Source: Dyadobacter fermentans DSM 18053 (lineage in GTDB: Bacteria > Bacteroidota > Bacteroidia > Cytophagales > Spirosomataceae). Taken from it: DNA of 64,000 nt. Under the pieces are notes generated by a model that saw only the letters and a program-made list of their open reading frames with translations, was not told the origin of the DNA and searched no databases. A program made the position numbers and the translations under genes. This document shows, piece after piece, positions 7,872 to 16,990 of this stretch (position 1 is its first letter; the number at the start of each line of letters is the position of its first letter). The stretch is from NCBI RefSeq assembly GCF_000023125.1, contig NC_013037.1, positions 5,930,501-5,994,500 on the forward strand, written 5' to 3'.

Positions 7872-10682
7872 TCACTTTTTCTCGGGCATCAGCACCACTT
7901 TGATGAAATTGTCATCATTGAAATACTGCTGTGCGGCCGCTTTGGTGCTCGCCACGGTGATGGATTTCAGCAACCGGTCCTGTTCGAAGATTTCGTTCAG
8001 GTCGTCGCCCAGGAAGGTGTTGTCATCGAGGTAGTCGAGCCAGAAGCCATTCGTTTTGAGCGCGATTTCGGTTTTGCGCCGCGTTTCGGCGACGAACTTG
8101 TCGATATCCTTCGGATCAGCCCCGTTTTGCTTGATCTTGTTAACCTCTTCTAGCGCTCTTTTCACCAGTTTGTCCACATTCTCGGGCGCACAACCGAAGC
8201 CGATGGAGAACCGGTAGTGCCCGGTCGGAAACTTGTCAGTTCCTTCTGACACGCTTACGCCGTACACGCCGCTTTCTTCCTCGCGGAGCGCTTCGATGAG
8301 CTTGATCTGCAAAATTTCCTGCAACGCCTCAATCTGGGTATTGTTCTCCGGGTTGTAGTCATATTCCCCGCTCGACACGAGTGTAACCCGGCTTTTAGGC
8401 TCCAACCCTTTGTAAATCACTTTTTCAATACGGCCTTTCGGCGGGAAAATGTTCGGGTGGCTGAACGTATCGTCGCGCTCGCTGGACGGCAGGCTGCCCA
8501 GGTATTTTTCGATCAGCGGCTTGACCGTCTCCGGCTTGAATGCGCCTACGATCGTAAATACAAAATCGGAGGCATCGGCAAAGCGGTCTTTGTAAATTTC
8601 GAATGCCCTATCGAGGCTTACCTTGTCAACGCTTTCGGGTTTCAGCGGTTGTCGCTTGGGGTTGTTGCTGGTAAGCACGGCATTGATCGAGTCGGAGTAG
8701 ACCTTTTCCGGCGTGAGTGTTTTCTGGATATTTTCCAGGTATGCCTTCTGGTTGGCCAGGATGCCCGTTGCTACGTCCGCATCTTTCCGCGGCTCGGTGA
8801 AGTAGGCGTAAATGAGTTGCAGCGTGGTTTCGAGGTCTTTGGGGTTGGTATTGCCGCCCACACCCTCCGTGAGCTCGCTCAGGTAAGGGCCCGCGCTGGC
8901 GGTTTTGCCTGCGAGGAATTTCTGGAGTTGCGTCTGGTTGTACGGCCCCACACCGCCCGATTGCACGAGATAACTTGTGAAAATGCCGGTTTCGCGCTCA
9001 TCCGGGAAGAGCGAATAGCCCCCTTTGGCGGTCGCCTTAATCAGTATTTCGTCGTTTTTGAAATCGGTAGACTTCAACAGGACTTTCACACCATTGGAAA
9101 GCGTGAGTTCGGTAACGCCCAGTTTATCCAGTAACTTTTCACCGGTGATCTTGCCCGGCGTCGGCTCGGTTTTCAGCAAGGGCGCGTCCACCACGTCGTC
9201 CACATATGCGGTAACGTCCTTTCCGGCCTCATTAAGCAATGTGCGGATTTCGGCTTCGGTAGGTAGCGCGTCTTTGCTCTTTTCCGGTCCCATTATCACC
9301 ACAGCCCGGTTTTTATCGGTAATGTACTTTTTGGCAAGTCCGTTGATCTCCGCAAGCGTAACGCCGTCGAGGTGTTTTTTTACAAACTCAAAGTACGCTT
9401 CGGCGCCCATGAAAGGCTTGTCGTGCAGGAAGTGATCGAGGTATTCCTGAACGTGATTCGCGGATTTCGTCTTGTCTCTTTCCTTGTAAGCCTCCTCGAT
9501 GGCATTGTAAAAGTCTTTTTTCGCACGATCGAGTTCGGGCTGTGTGAATCCGAATTTCTGTACCCTCACATTCTCTTCCAGCAGGGTGGTGAGCGCGGTT
9601 TTCATCGATCCGGCGTCTTTCGCGAGTGCGATGGACGTGTAAGAGTCGAGATTGCCGAGGAAGTCGCCGTACTGGCTCGCGCCGTAGAGGAACGGCGGGT
9701 TGGCTTTTTGGGTAAGTTCCTGCATCCGCTGGCCCATCATGGCATTGTAAAGGTCCTGTGCAAAGTTGTTCCGGACATCCTGCAATGTCTTTTCCTTGCT
9801 ATTGGGCTGCTTATAAATCAGCTGAACGAGGTTTTGCGGATATTCCGGGTCAGTCACAATGGCCACTTTCGTGGAACCGTCGAGCGGAATGTCATAGCGA
9901 ATGCGTTTTTTGGGATTAACAGGAGGCTTAATGGAGCTAAACTTTTGATTGATCAGGCTTTCCACTTTGGCCACGTCGAAATCCCCCACGGCGATAACGG
10001 CCATCAGATCGGGACGGTACCAGTCTTTGTAAAACGCCTTGATCGTCTCCGGTTTGAAGCTTTTGAGAATGCTATCCTTGCCGATCGGCAGCCGCTCGGC
10101 GTAGCGCGAGTTGTTGAGGATCACTTTCAGGAACTTGTCGCGCATGCGCTGCTGCGCGCCGCGCCCCATGCGCGACTCTTCGAGCACCACGCCCCGTTCC
10201 TTTTCAATCTCGTCGGGATCGAGCAATGCACCCTGCGCCCAGTCTTCGAGCACCTGAATGCCTTTTTCGAGTAATCCGGCCGAGTCGGTGGGGATGGGCA
10301 GCATGTACACCGTCTCATCGAAGCCCGTATAGGCATTCAGGTCGGCACCGAAGCGCACGCCGGTTTTTTGCAAAAAATTGACCAGCTCATTCTTTGGGAA
10401 ATTCGTGGTGCCATTGAAATTCATGTGCTCCATGAAATGCGCCAGGCCCTGCTGGGCGTCGGTTTCGAGCACCGAGCCTGCCTTAACGGCCAGTCGCAGC
10501 TCGGCCCTGTTCTTCGGTTCCGAATTTTTCCTGATATAATAGGTAATGCCGTTTTTCAGTTTTCCGGTCTTGACACTGGGATCGAGGGGGATTTTTTGAG
10601 AGCTCAGGTTCTGTGCCGACGCCGTCGGAACTGCAATAACGCCCCATCCGACCAGGCAAAACGCTATGAACGCCTTTTTCAT
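7872..10682 (-). CDS. M16 family zinc metallopeptidase (insulinase/pitrilysin type), secreted
   Basis: The 936-residue protein has a signal peptide (MKKAFIAFCLVGWGVIAVPTASAQ) and so acts in the periplasm or at the envelope. The inverted zinc motif is intact: His82, Glu85 and His86 in AHFMEH, with ERGVVLEE downstream supplying the third ligand. Two M16 halves are evident, the second lacking the zinc motif as usual for pitrilysin-type enzymes. It probably degrades peptides; the substrate is unknown. It is not tightly linked to the upstream GyrI-like gene (53-base gap) but is read in the same direction. Confidence 0.93.
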   Translation of the reverse strand: MKKAFIAFCLVGWGVIAVPTASAQNLSSQKIPLDPSVKTGKLKNGITYYIRKNSEPKNRAELRLAVKAGSVLETDAQQGLAHFMEHMNFNGTTNFPKNELVNFLQKTGVRFGADLNAYTGFDETVYMLPIPTDSAGLLEKGIQVLEDWAQGALLDPDEIEKERGVVLEESRMGRGAQQRMRDKFLKVILNNSRYAERLPIGKDSILKSFKPETIKAFYKDWYRPDLMAVIAVGDFDVAKVESLINQKFSSIKPPVNPKKRIRYDIPLDGSTKVAIVTDPEYPQNLVQLIYKQPNSKEKTLQDVRNNFAQDLYNAMMGQRMQELTQKANPPFLYGASQYGDFLGNLDSYTSIALAKDAGSMKTALTTLLEENVRVQKFGFTQPELDRAKKDFYNAIEEAYKERDKTKSANHVQEYLDHFLHDKPFMGAEAYFEFVKKHLDGVTLAEINGLAKKYITDKNRAVVIMGPEKSKDALPTEAEIRTLLNEAGKDVTAYVDDVVDAPLLKTEPTPGKITGEKLLDKLGVTELTLSNGVKVLLKSTDFKNDEILIKATAKGGYSLFPDERETGIFTSYLVQSGGVGPYNQTQLQKFLAGKTASAGPYLSELTEGVGGNTNPKDLETTLQLIYAYFTEPRKDADVATGILANQKAYLENIQKTLTPEKVYSDSINAVLTSNNPKRQPLKPESVDKVSLDRAFEIYKDRFADASDFVFTIVGAFKPETVKPLIEKYLGSLPSSERDDTFSHPNIFPPKGRIEKVIYKGLEPKSRVTLVSSGEYDYNPENNTQIEALQEILQIKLIEALREEESGVYGVSVSEGTDKFPTGHYRFSIGFGCAPENVDKLVKRALEEVNKIKQNGADPKDIDKFVAETRRKTEIALKTNGFWLDYLDDNTFLGDDLNEIFEQDRLLKSITVASTKAAAQQYFNDDNFIKVVLMPEKK

Positions 10683-10735
10683 TTTTCTAATTTTAAATTT
10701 GATGAAATTCAGGAGGGGCGAAAGATATTGAAAAT

Positions 10736-11359
10736 CTATTTAACCGGTTCGCGCAGAATGGTTTTTAGTTTGTCGGGAGAAGTCTTACGGAAATCCGACA
10801 AATAGATTTCATGATGCAGCCCGTTCCGCCCCAGGTTGCGGGCTGTTATGAATTCCATCAGCTTTGCCAATGTTGCCGGTTCGGTATCGAACGGGCCGGT
10901 ATGCAGCATTTGCACAGCTTTTCCTTCTTCCATTTCAAAAAACGTCACTTCCCGTATCTCCGCAACACCTTTCGCGGAGTAGCACTCCTGCACGGCCGAT
11001 TCCACATCCTGCTGCGTCACAAAGTCGGGAATGCGGATCAGCAGCCGGTATTCCCATTCGCTGCGGGGAATGGTTTGAGGCGCATTGTCGATGGTCGCAT
11101 TGCGGTAGCGGTCTTCGTCGTACCACCACAAGCCTTCGAGCTTGGCGACCACAAAATCTTTCTCACGAGCCTTGAATGCGAATTTTAACGCATATGCAAC
11201 GGGATAAATTGCCTGGATTTTCCGCGCAAACTCTTCTCCCGAAGGATCACCTTTGCCCGGAATAGACAGATATTGCGCCTTTTCGATGTGTACCAGCTCG
11301 GGTTTGCTTTTAGCGGAGTAATAGGTTTTGAACTGCTTGCTGAGATCCAGTTTTTCCAT
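10736..11359 (-). CDS. GyrI-like small-molecule-binding domain protein
   Basis: The 207-residue soluble protein fits the GyrI-like/SOUL-type ligand-binding fold (AraC-effector-binding relatives). It has a conserved KPELVHIEKAQYLSIPGKG start, a central KLEGLWW strand and a VQMLHTGPFDTEPATLAKL segment near the C-terminus. There is no DNA-binding domain, so it is a stand-alone member. Members of this superfamily bind hydrophobic cations or drugs. The specific ligand here cannot be read from the sequence. Confidence 0.85.
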   Translation of the reverse strand: MEKLDLSKQFKTYYSAKSKPELVHIEKAQYLSIPGKGDPSGEEFARKIQAIYPVAYALKFAFKAREKDFVVAKLEGLWWYDEDRYRNATIDNAPQTIPRSEWEYRLLIRIPDFVTQQDVESAVQECYSAKGVAEIREVTFFEMEEGKAVQMLHTGPFDTEPATLAKLMEFITARNLGRNGLHHEIYLSDFRKTSPDKLKTILREPVK

Positions 11360-11439
11360 TGCCTCATTGGTTTTGGGTTGATAATGAAGGCAATAAATAA
11401 CATGCTATTGACAACGGTATGGCAACAATGCCGGAAAAA

Positions 11440-11916
11440 TTACGGTGCCGCAGGGCATTCAACCGGTTTGAAATGCAAGCCTTTTTCGAAATCGAGGCCC
11501 GACCGGTCGGTGAAAACCATTACCCCGGCCGAGTCCTTCGCATCGCCAAAACCCTCAACCCAATCGGTGCCGCTTTTCAAAAATGCCACTTCGCGTACCG
11601 ATTGTGAGCCTTCGGATGAGAATGTATACCGCGCGAAAATTGTGTCTCCCGACATTGTTCCCGCGATCGTGCCGTCGTTCCGGTCCTTTTCAAAAAGGGC
11701 GTAAGACAGCTTGCCCGAGACAATGCCGCTGTTGATTTCGAGATGTAAAAACGCAGAATCCTTTTGCGCCTGATAAGCGAAGCATTGGATCGCAGCCATT
11801 GCAGCGTCTTGTTTTCCAGACAGCGTGTCGCTGCTTGTACTTTTGGAGCCGGAATTGCCTGAGCATGAGCACATGAATGCGGCGGTCAGCAGTGCGAGTG
11901 TGTTACGTACCGTCAT
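11440..11916 (-). CDS. Putative lipoprotein of unknown function
   Basis: I place the start at the ATG at 11916, which gives a 158-residue protein beginning MTVRNTLALLTAAFMCSC with a lipobox-like cysteine. An in-frame ATG 69 bases upstream would bury this signal sequence. After a Ser/Gly linker the mature part resembles a small beta-rich domain (AYQAQKDSAFLHLEINSGIVSGKLSYALFEKD). No enzyme motif is visible. It should be anchored in the envelope. It lies 79 bases downstream of dnaE on the same strand but need not be part of its function. Confidence 0.7.
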   Translation of the reverse strand: MTVRNTLALLTAAFMCSCSGNSGSKSTSSDTLSGKQDAAMAAIQCFAYQAQKDSAFLHLEINSGIVSGKLSYALFEKDRNDGTIAGTMSGDTIFARYTFSSEGSQSVREVAFLKSGTDWVEGFGDAKDSAGVMVFTDRSGLDFEKGLHFKPVECPAAP

Positions 11917-11995
11917 AATAGTTGGTGTTGAATGTTGGAAAAATGTCTTGCAGCGGAAAGCTACCATTTGTTTTTCCATTTTCACAGGCGCGGCG

Positions 11996-14965
11996 TCAGC
12001 GTTCAGCTGATTCCATGCGTGTGATTTCCATCACTTCCACCGTCAGAAAGCCGAACTCTTCCGTCACCACACCGCGGATTTTGTAAACGCCTTTTACAGA
12101 ACCATTCACTTTGGCCGCGGCCGTAGGGAAATGAACTGTATCGATAAAATGCCCTTCATAATCCAGGAAAGTACCAAACTGCATCGATTCGCCGCGGGCG
12201 GTACGGGTGTTTTTGAGCGCCACCAGATAGCCGTATTGTACCACTTCCTGGTTTACATAATTATGCAGGTCATTGGCCATAATGCTCTTTGGAAGCGGAT
12301 TTTTCAACAAATTGAATGGGCTGCAAAGCGGGAAGCCCAGCAATTCAACCTGGTCGTAAGCGTCGTCGAGGATGGATGAATGGAACTCCGGTAACTTAAA
12401 ATCCCTGACCTCAGCCTGGAACAACTGCTTTTGGGGCGCTTTCGTCGGCGTAGTACTCAGCCGGAAATGCGCTTTCCAAAGCAGCGTTTTCTTGTCGACG
12501 CCCGTAAACCGGAATGCGTCAATACGGATCAGGATCGTGAGCTGCTCGATCGAAATCGGCACGCGGTCGAGGAAGTCGTTCAATGAGGTAAATGCGCCGT
12601 CCTGCCCGCGAGCGGCGAGTATCCTGTCGATCGTTTTCGCTTCGAGGTCGTTCAGGAACTGCATGCCGAGGTAAATCTGGTCGCCTTCGATGGTAGCGTG
12701 CGCTTCGCTGTGGTTCACGCAGGGCGCGTGCACATGCGCCCCCAGCATGCGTGCTTCGTGAATATACAGCTCGGGCGCGTAAAAACCGCCGCCATTATTA
12801 AGCACCGCCACCATGAATTCCAACGGGAAATAGGTTTTTAAAAATAAGGTTTGGTAGCTTTCCACGGCATAGGACGCGGAATGCCCCTTGGCGAATGCGA
12901 ACCCGGCAAAGCTTGCGATCTGGTTCCAGACGTCCATCGTCATGGCCTCGTCGTACCCTTTGCTGCGACAGTTTTTGAAATACTTCTTCTTCACCCGTTC
13001 AAACTCCTCGCGGCCACGGAACTTGCCGCTCATGCCCCGGCGGATCACGTCGGCTTCGCCCAGCGTGAGGCCGGCGAAGTAATGCGCGACCTTGATAACG
13101 TCCTCCTGATACACCATAATGCCGTAGGTTTCCTCCATGAGTTCGAGCAGGCGCGGGTGTGCCTCGCTGCGCTTTTCGGGATGGCGGTGTCGCAAAATGT
13201 ACTCGCGCATCATCCCGCTTTTGGCTACGCCAGGCCGGATAATGGAGCTCGCCGCCACCAATCCCAGGTAATTGTCCACTTCCAGCTTTTTCAGGAGCAT
13301 CCGCATCGCCGGCGATTCCACGTAAAAGCAGCCAATGCATTGCGCCTGCCGGATCAGGTCGTTGATCTTCGGGTCGGTTTTAAATTTTCGTACGTCGTTA
13401 ATGTCGAAATCGGGGGCTTCGGGGCGATTGTAACGGATAATTTCAAGGGTTTCCTTGATTTTCGCGAGGCCTCGCTGCCCTAAAATATCATACTTGTTCA
13501 GCCCCACATCCTCGGCGATCACCATGTCGAACTGCGTAGTGGGGAAGCCTTTCGGCGGAACGTCGGTGGCCGTAAAGTAATGCATCGGCCGTTGAGAAAT
13601 CAGGATGCCGCCGGCGTGGATGCTGAGGTGGTTGGGCTGGTTATTGGCTTGCAGGTAATCGGCATATCGGATCACCAGCCCCGAAAGCTGGTCGAGCTTT
13701 TTGGGGTCGTACTTGCCATTGCTCAAAGCGTCGATCTCATAAGCGGGCAACCCGAACACCTTTCCGAGTTCGCGCACGGCGGAATTGTGCTGAAAAGTAC
13801 TGTATGTGGCCAGCAATGCCGCCTGTCCGTTTTTCCCGTAGGTGTCAAATATATAGCGGGTCACATCCTCGCGGTCGCGCCACGAGAAATCAATGTCGAA
13901 ATCGGGCGGATTCTTTCGGTGGAGATTGATGAACCGTTCGAAATACAAATCCAGCTCGATGGGGTCTACGTTCGTGATGTTGAGTAAATAGGCGATAATG
14001 CTGTTGGCCCCGCTGCCCCGGCCTACATAATAATAGCCTTTCCGGCGCGCATAGCTGACGATATCGTGGTTTACCAGGAAAAACGGCACGAAGTTCTGCT
14101 GCCGGATCATGTCCAGTTCTTTGGCGATCCGGTCGAAAATTTCGTCGGTGATATTATCGCCATACCGGTAGCCGAGCGCCTGGTAAGTCATCGACCTTAG
14201 TTTCTTAAAATCTTCTTCCTCGTTCTTGCCGAATATTTTCAGGTTTTGGTGCTCACGCTCATTTCCGAAAGTGAAGCGGATCTCGCACTCGTCCATCAGC
14301 TTGCGGGTGTTTTCCAGGATGATGCGAAAATCTTTTTGTTTAAAGTGGTATTCTAAAACCTTCGCCTGCACGATCTGTTCGCTTTCGTTGCCCGTTTCGG
14401 AAGCCGCCAGCTTGCTCAAAAGCGTGTTCTCATCGATCGCGCGGAGCAACCGGTGTGCATTGAAATCCTTTTTATTCCGAAACGTGACCGGCTGCCGGAT
14501 CACAAGCCTGTCCCTGAAACGGTGGAGCGGTGAGTAATGCAGTTTGTCCAGTTCCTGCATTGAAATCCCGATGTACTCGTTCGGCCCGAACTGTTCCCGG
14601 CGCTCCTTGTTCAGTTTTTCAAACGGGTAAATCACCGCTACGTGCTCCATTTCCGGTGCGCGATCGGGAAACGGCAAGCCGGCCAGTTTCTGGGCCGATA
14701 AATAGGCGTTCAGCACCTGAAAACCCGCATTGTTCTTCGCCAGCGCTACAAACTGCTGTGTGACGCCATTCCGGAAATCGATCCCGACAATAGGCTTGAT
14801 ATCGAACCTGGGCGCCATGCGGACGAAGTTCAGGCACCCCGACGTGTTGTTAATATCCGTCAGCGCAACACAGTCATAGCCGTTCTCCCTGCACATCGCA
14901 AGAAGTTCATCCTCAGGAATAGTCCCGAAGCGCAGGCTGAAATAAGAGTGGCAGTTGAGTAACAT
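11996..14965 (-). CDS. dnaE: DNA polymerase III alpha subunit, short DnaE (error-prone DnaE2-like)
   Basis: This 989-residue C-family polymerase is shorter than replicative DnaE proteins (about 1,150-1,250 residues). The polymerase aspartates are visible in PPDFDIDFSW (about residues 355-361) and in the KYDILGQRGL region near 487. A helix-hairpin-helix region and a C-terminal OB fold follow. The N-terminal PHP domain looks degraded: the usual HxH is NCH, and TDH is TDI. That pattern, with dinB and a LexA-like gene close by, suggests a DNA-damage-induced translesion polymerase rather than the replicative enzyme. It starts 78 bases from the divergent higB gene and may share its control region. 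Confidence 0.85.
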   Translation of the reverse strand: MLLNCHSYFSLRFGTIPEDELLAMCRENGYDCVALTDINNTSGCLNFVRMAPRFDIKPIVGIDFRNGVTQQFVALAKNNAGFQVLNAYLSAQKLAGLPFPDRAPEMEHVAVIYPFEKLNKERREQFGPNEYIGISMQELDKLHYSPLHRFRDRLVIRQPVTFRNKKDFNAHRLLRAIDENTLLSKLAASETGNESEQIVQAKVLEYHFKQKDFRIILENTRKLMDECEIRFTFGNEREHQNLKIFGKNEEEDFKKLRSMTYQALGYRYGDNITDEIFDRIAKELDMIRQQNFVPFFLVNHDIVSYARRKGYYYVGRGSGANSIIAYLLNITNVDPIELDLYFERFINLHRKNPPDFDIDFSWRDREDVTRYIFDTYGKNGQAALLATYSTFQHNSAVRELGKVFGLPAYEIDALSNGKYDPKKLDQLSGLVIRYADYLQANNQPNHLSIHAGGILISQRPMHYFTATDVPPKGFPTTQFDMVIAEDVGLNKYDILGQRGLAKIKETLEIIRYNRPEAPDFDINDVRKFKTDPKINDLIRQAQCIGCFYVESPAMRMLLKKLEVDNYLGLVAASSIIRPGVAKSGMMREYILRHRHPEKRSEAHPRLLELMEETYGIMVYQEDVIKVAHYFAGLTLGEADVIRRGMSGKFRGREEFERVKKKYFKNCRSKGYDEAMTMDVWNQIASFAGFAFAKGHSASYAVESYQTLFLKTYFPLEFMVAVLNNGGGFYAPELYIHEARMLGAHVHAPCVNHSEAHATIEGDQIYLGMQFLNDLEAKTIDRILAARGQDGAFTSLNDFLDRVPISIEQLTILIRIDAFRFTGVDKKTLLWKAHFRLSTTPTKAPQKQLFQAEVRDFKLPEFHSSILDDAYDQVELLGFPLCSPFNLLKNPLPKSIMANDLHNYVNQEVVQYGYLVALKNTRTARGESMQFGTFLDYEGHFIDTVHFPTAAAKVNGSVKGVYKIRGVVTEEFGFLTVEVMEITRMESAER

Positions 14966-14999
14966 GAGTATTTGAAAAGCGGAACTGAGTACTTACTTT

Positions 15000-15020
15000 T
15001 GGCGTTACTAATCCACGCCA
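15000..15020. promoter_or_regulatory. Dyad in the dnaE/higB divergent region (candidate HigA operator)
   Basis: TGGCGT (15000-15005) and its exact complement ACGCCA (15015-15020) are separated by nine bases. The dyad lies 23 bases upstream of the higB ATG and 34 bases upstream of the dnaE ATG on the other strand. HigA antitoxins usually repress their own operon at such palindromes. Binding here could affect both genes; that is inference. Confidence 0.5.
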
Positions 15021-15043
15021 GTCCGGCGCCCCGACAAACCTGT

Positions 15044-15325
15044 ATGATCGCAAGTTTTTCTTCAAAGGATACCGAAAAAATATGGCTAGGCGAGCGGGTT
15101 GCAAAGTTGCCATTGGAAATCCAGCAGGTCGGCAGGAGGAAGTTACGGATGCTTCACAACTCGCAGAGCCTGGCGGATTTACGTATCCCACCGTCAAATC
15201 GTCTGGAAAAGCTTTCCGGAAATCTGAAAGACTTTTACAGTATCCGTATTAATGACCAATGGCGGATTGTGTTCAAATGGTTAGACGGAAATGCTGCTGA
15301 GGTTCAAATTGTTGACTATCATTAA
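15044..15325 (+). CDS. higB: HigB/RelE-type toxin (mRNA interferase)
   Basis: The 93-residue protein has the HigB pattern: MIASFSSKDTEKIW at the start, a central RKLRMLHNSQSLADLRIPPSNRLEKLSG, then the core FYSIRINDQWRIVFKW and a C-terminal VQIVDYH. HigB toxins cut mRNA on the ribosome. The start at 15044 matches family members, whereas an upstream in-frame ATG at 14972 would add 24 unrelated residues. It is followed three bases later by higA, giving the toxin-first order typical of higBA. It lies antisense to the gap between dinB and dnaE. Confidence 0.93.
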   Translation: MIASFSSKDTEKIWLGERVAKLPLEIQQVGRRKLRMLHNSQSLADLRIPPSNRLEKLSGNLKDFYSIRINDQWRIVFKWLDGNAAEVQIVDYH

Positions 15326-15328
15326 TTC

Positions 15329-15628
15329 ATGGAAACACTAAATAACATCCATCCCGGTGAAGTGCTCATGGAGGAGTTCCTTGGACCAATGGATATTTCG
15401 GCTTACCGATTGGCCAAAGAAACCGGCATTCCCCAGACCCGCATCAGTGAAATAGTCAAAGGGCGGAGAAGGATCACTGCCGACACCGCATTGCGTTTCA
15501 GTAAATTTTTCGGCACCACGCCCAAATTCTGGCTCGGTTTGCAGGACGATTACGATATTGAAGAAGGACAGCATTTAATTTCTGAGGAATTAAGTGAAAT
15601 AAAAACTTTAAAGCCTGACGCCGCCTGA
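15329..15628 (+). CDS. higA: HigA-type antitoxin
   Basis: The 99-residue protein matches the HigA addiction-antidote family: NIHPGEVLMEEFLGPM, then a helix-turn-helix (AYRLAKETGIPQTRISEIVKGRR), then ADTALRFSKFFGTTPKFWLGLQ. It should neutralise HigB and repress the higBA promoter. Its stop codon (15626-15628) directly abuts the stop codon of the convergent dinB gene at 15629, leaving no spacer. Confidence 0.95.
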   Translation: METLNNIHPGEVLMEEFLGPMDISAYRLAKETGIPQTRISEIVKGRRRITADTALRFSKFFGTTPKFWLGLQDDYDIEEGQHLISEELSEIKTLKPDAA

Positions 15629-16879
15629 CTAAGCATTCCTATGCGCCGGAATGATGGGCGGCTCGCCGTTGAACGGGTTTCCCATGCTCCCGATGTCTGA
15701 GATTCCCATCGTGCTGGCCCAGGTCAGGATCTGGTCTCCGTCTTTGTTGTAGGCGTATTTGGTTTTGATGTAATCCATGGCCTGGTAAAGGTTCAGGCGT
15801 TCCTCGGTGTCGTCGAACAGGTTGATCTGGTAATTTCCCGTCACAAGGTCGCTGAAACTTACGCCGACCAATCTCACCATCATACGCCGGTTGTAAAGCT
15901 GGTCGAAAAGCCGTTCGATATGCGGGATCAGCACGTGGTCCGCCGACGTGTACGCTATTTTCAGCTGTTTGGAAAATGTATTGAAATCTGAATACCGGAT
16001 TTTGACCGACACACAGGACGTGAGCTTATCGCCGGTCCGCAGCTGGAATGCCAGCGTTTCGGCCATGGCGCGCACCATTTCGCGCATTTTACGTACATCG
16101 CCCGTGTCTTTGCCGAACGTCCGCTCACTGGAAATGGATTTCCGCTCGTGGAACGGCACGATAGGGGAGTTGTCGAGGCCATTGGCCCGGTTCCAGAGGG
16201 CAACGCCGTTTTTTCCAAACACTTTCCCCATCATTTCCATCGGCATTTCCTGGATCGTTTTCACGTACCGGATGCCGAGGTTGTTGAGCGTCTGGTTCAT
16301 TTTGTCGCCTACCATCGGGATTTTCTGCACTTCCATCGGCGCGAGAAACGTTTTTTCGGCGCCTGGCTCTACACGCAGCTGATTATTAGGCTTCGCTTCG
16401 CCGGTCGCGACCTTGGACACCAGCTTGTTGGTCGCCAGCCCGAACGAAATCGGCAGGCCGGTTTCACGGATAATACGCTGCCGGAGATCGGACGCCATGC
16501 CGTAGCAATTGAAATACTTGTCCATTCCCGACAGATCGGCATAAAACTCGTCGATACTCGCTTTTTCGAACACCGGCACGTGCTGGCTGATGATCTCGCT
16601 CACTTCCTTGGAATGCTTCGAATACGTTTCGCCGTTCCCGCGGATGACCGTCGCCTCCGGGCAAAGCATCCGGGCCATTTTCATCGGCATTCCCGAATGC
16701 ACGCCAAACTGCCTCGTTTCATAGCTGCAAGCCGCGACCACCCCGCGGTCACCCGTGCCACCGACCAGAATAGGCTTGTTTTGCAGCCGGCTGTCCTGCT
16801 TGCGTTCTACGGATACAAAAAAGGTATCCAGGTCAAAATGTAATATCGCACGGTCCACAAGTGTTTGGATTTTTTTCAA
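15629..16879 (-). CDS. dinB: Y-family DNA polymerase (DinB / Pol IV)
   Basis: The 416-residue translesion polymerase has the catalytic carboxylates in LHFDLDTFFVSVE (Asp16) and ASIDEFYADLSG (around residues 107-112), so it should be active, unlike the inactive ImuB proteins. The fingers, thumb and little-finger domains follow in normal order. A clamp-binding pentapeptide QINLF lies near residue 350. It is transcribed divergently from the LexA-like gene with a 111-base shared region holding tandem operator-like sites, which implies damage-inducible control. It ends flush against higA. Confidence 0.95.
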   Translation of the reverse strand: MKKIQTLVDRAILHFDLDTFFVSVERKQDSRLQNKPILVGGTGDRGVVAACSYETRQFGVHSGMPMKMARMLCPEATVIRGNGETYSKHSKEVSEIISQHVPVFEKASIDEFYADLSGMDKYFNCYGMASDLRQRIIRETGLPISFGLATNKLVSKVATGEAKPNNQLRVEPGAEKTFLAPMEVQKIPMVGDKMNQTLNNLGIRYVKTIQEMPMEMMGKVFGKNGVALWNRANGLDNSPIVPFHERKSISSERTFGKDTGDVRKMREMVRAMAETLAFQLRTGDKLTSCVSVKIRYSDFNTFSKQLKIAYTSADHVLIPHIERLFDQLYNRRMMVRLVGVSFSDLVTGNYQINLFDDTEERLNLYQAMDYIKTKYAYNKDGDQILTWASTMGISDIGSMGNPFNGEPPIIPAHRNA

Positions 16880-16884
16880 ATTAA

Positions 16885-16938
16885 TGGATTTATTCCAAAT
16901 ATATGGATCATATCCATTTATTGAAAGGAATTATTCCA
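16885..16938. promoter_or_regulatory. Three tandem TGGA-N5-TCCA sites (candidate LexA-like operator)
   Basis: Three near-palindromes of 13 bases occur between dinB and the S24 repressor gene: TGGATTTATTCCA at 16885-16897, TGGATCATATCCA at 16904-16916 and AGGAATTATTCCA at 16926-16938. Their starts are 19 and 22 bases apart, about two helical turns, so bound dimers would lie on one face of the DNA. I infer that they are the binding sites of the adjacent repressor, controlling both divergent genes. Confidence 0.6.
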
Positions 16939-16990
16939 AAAAATTTGTAGGTTTGGGAATCAATGCATTGTTAACCAGTTACCATCACAC

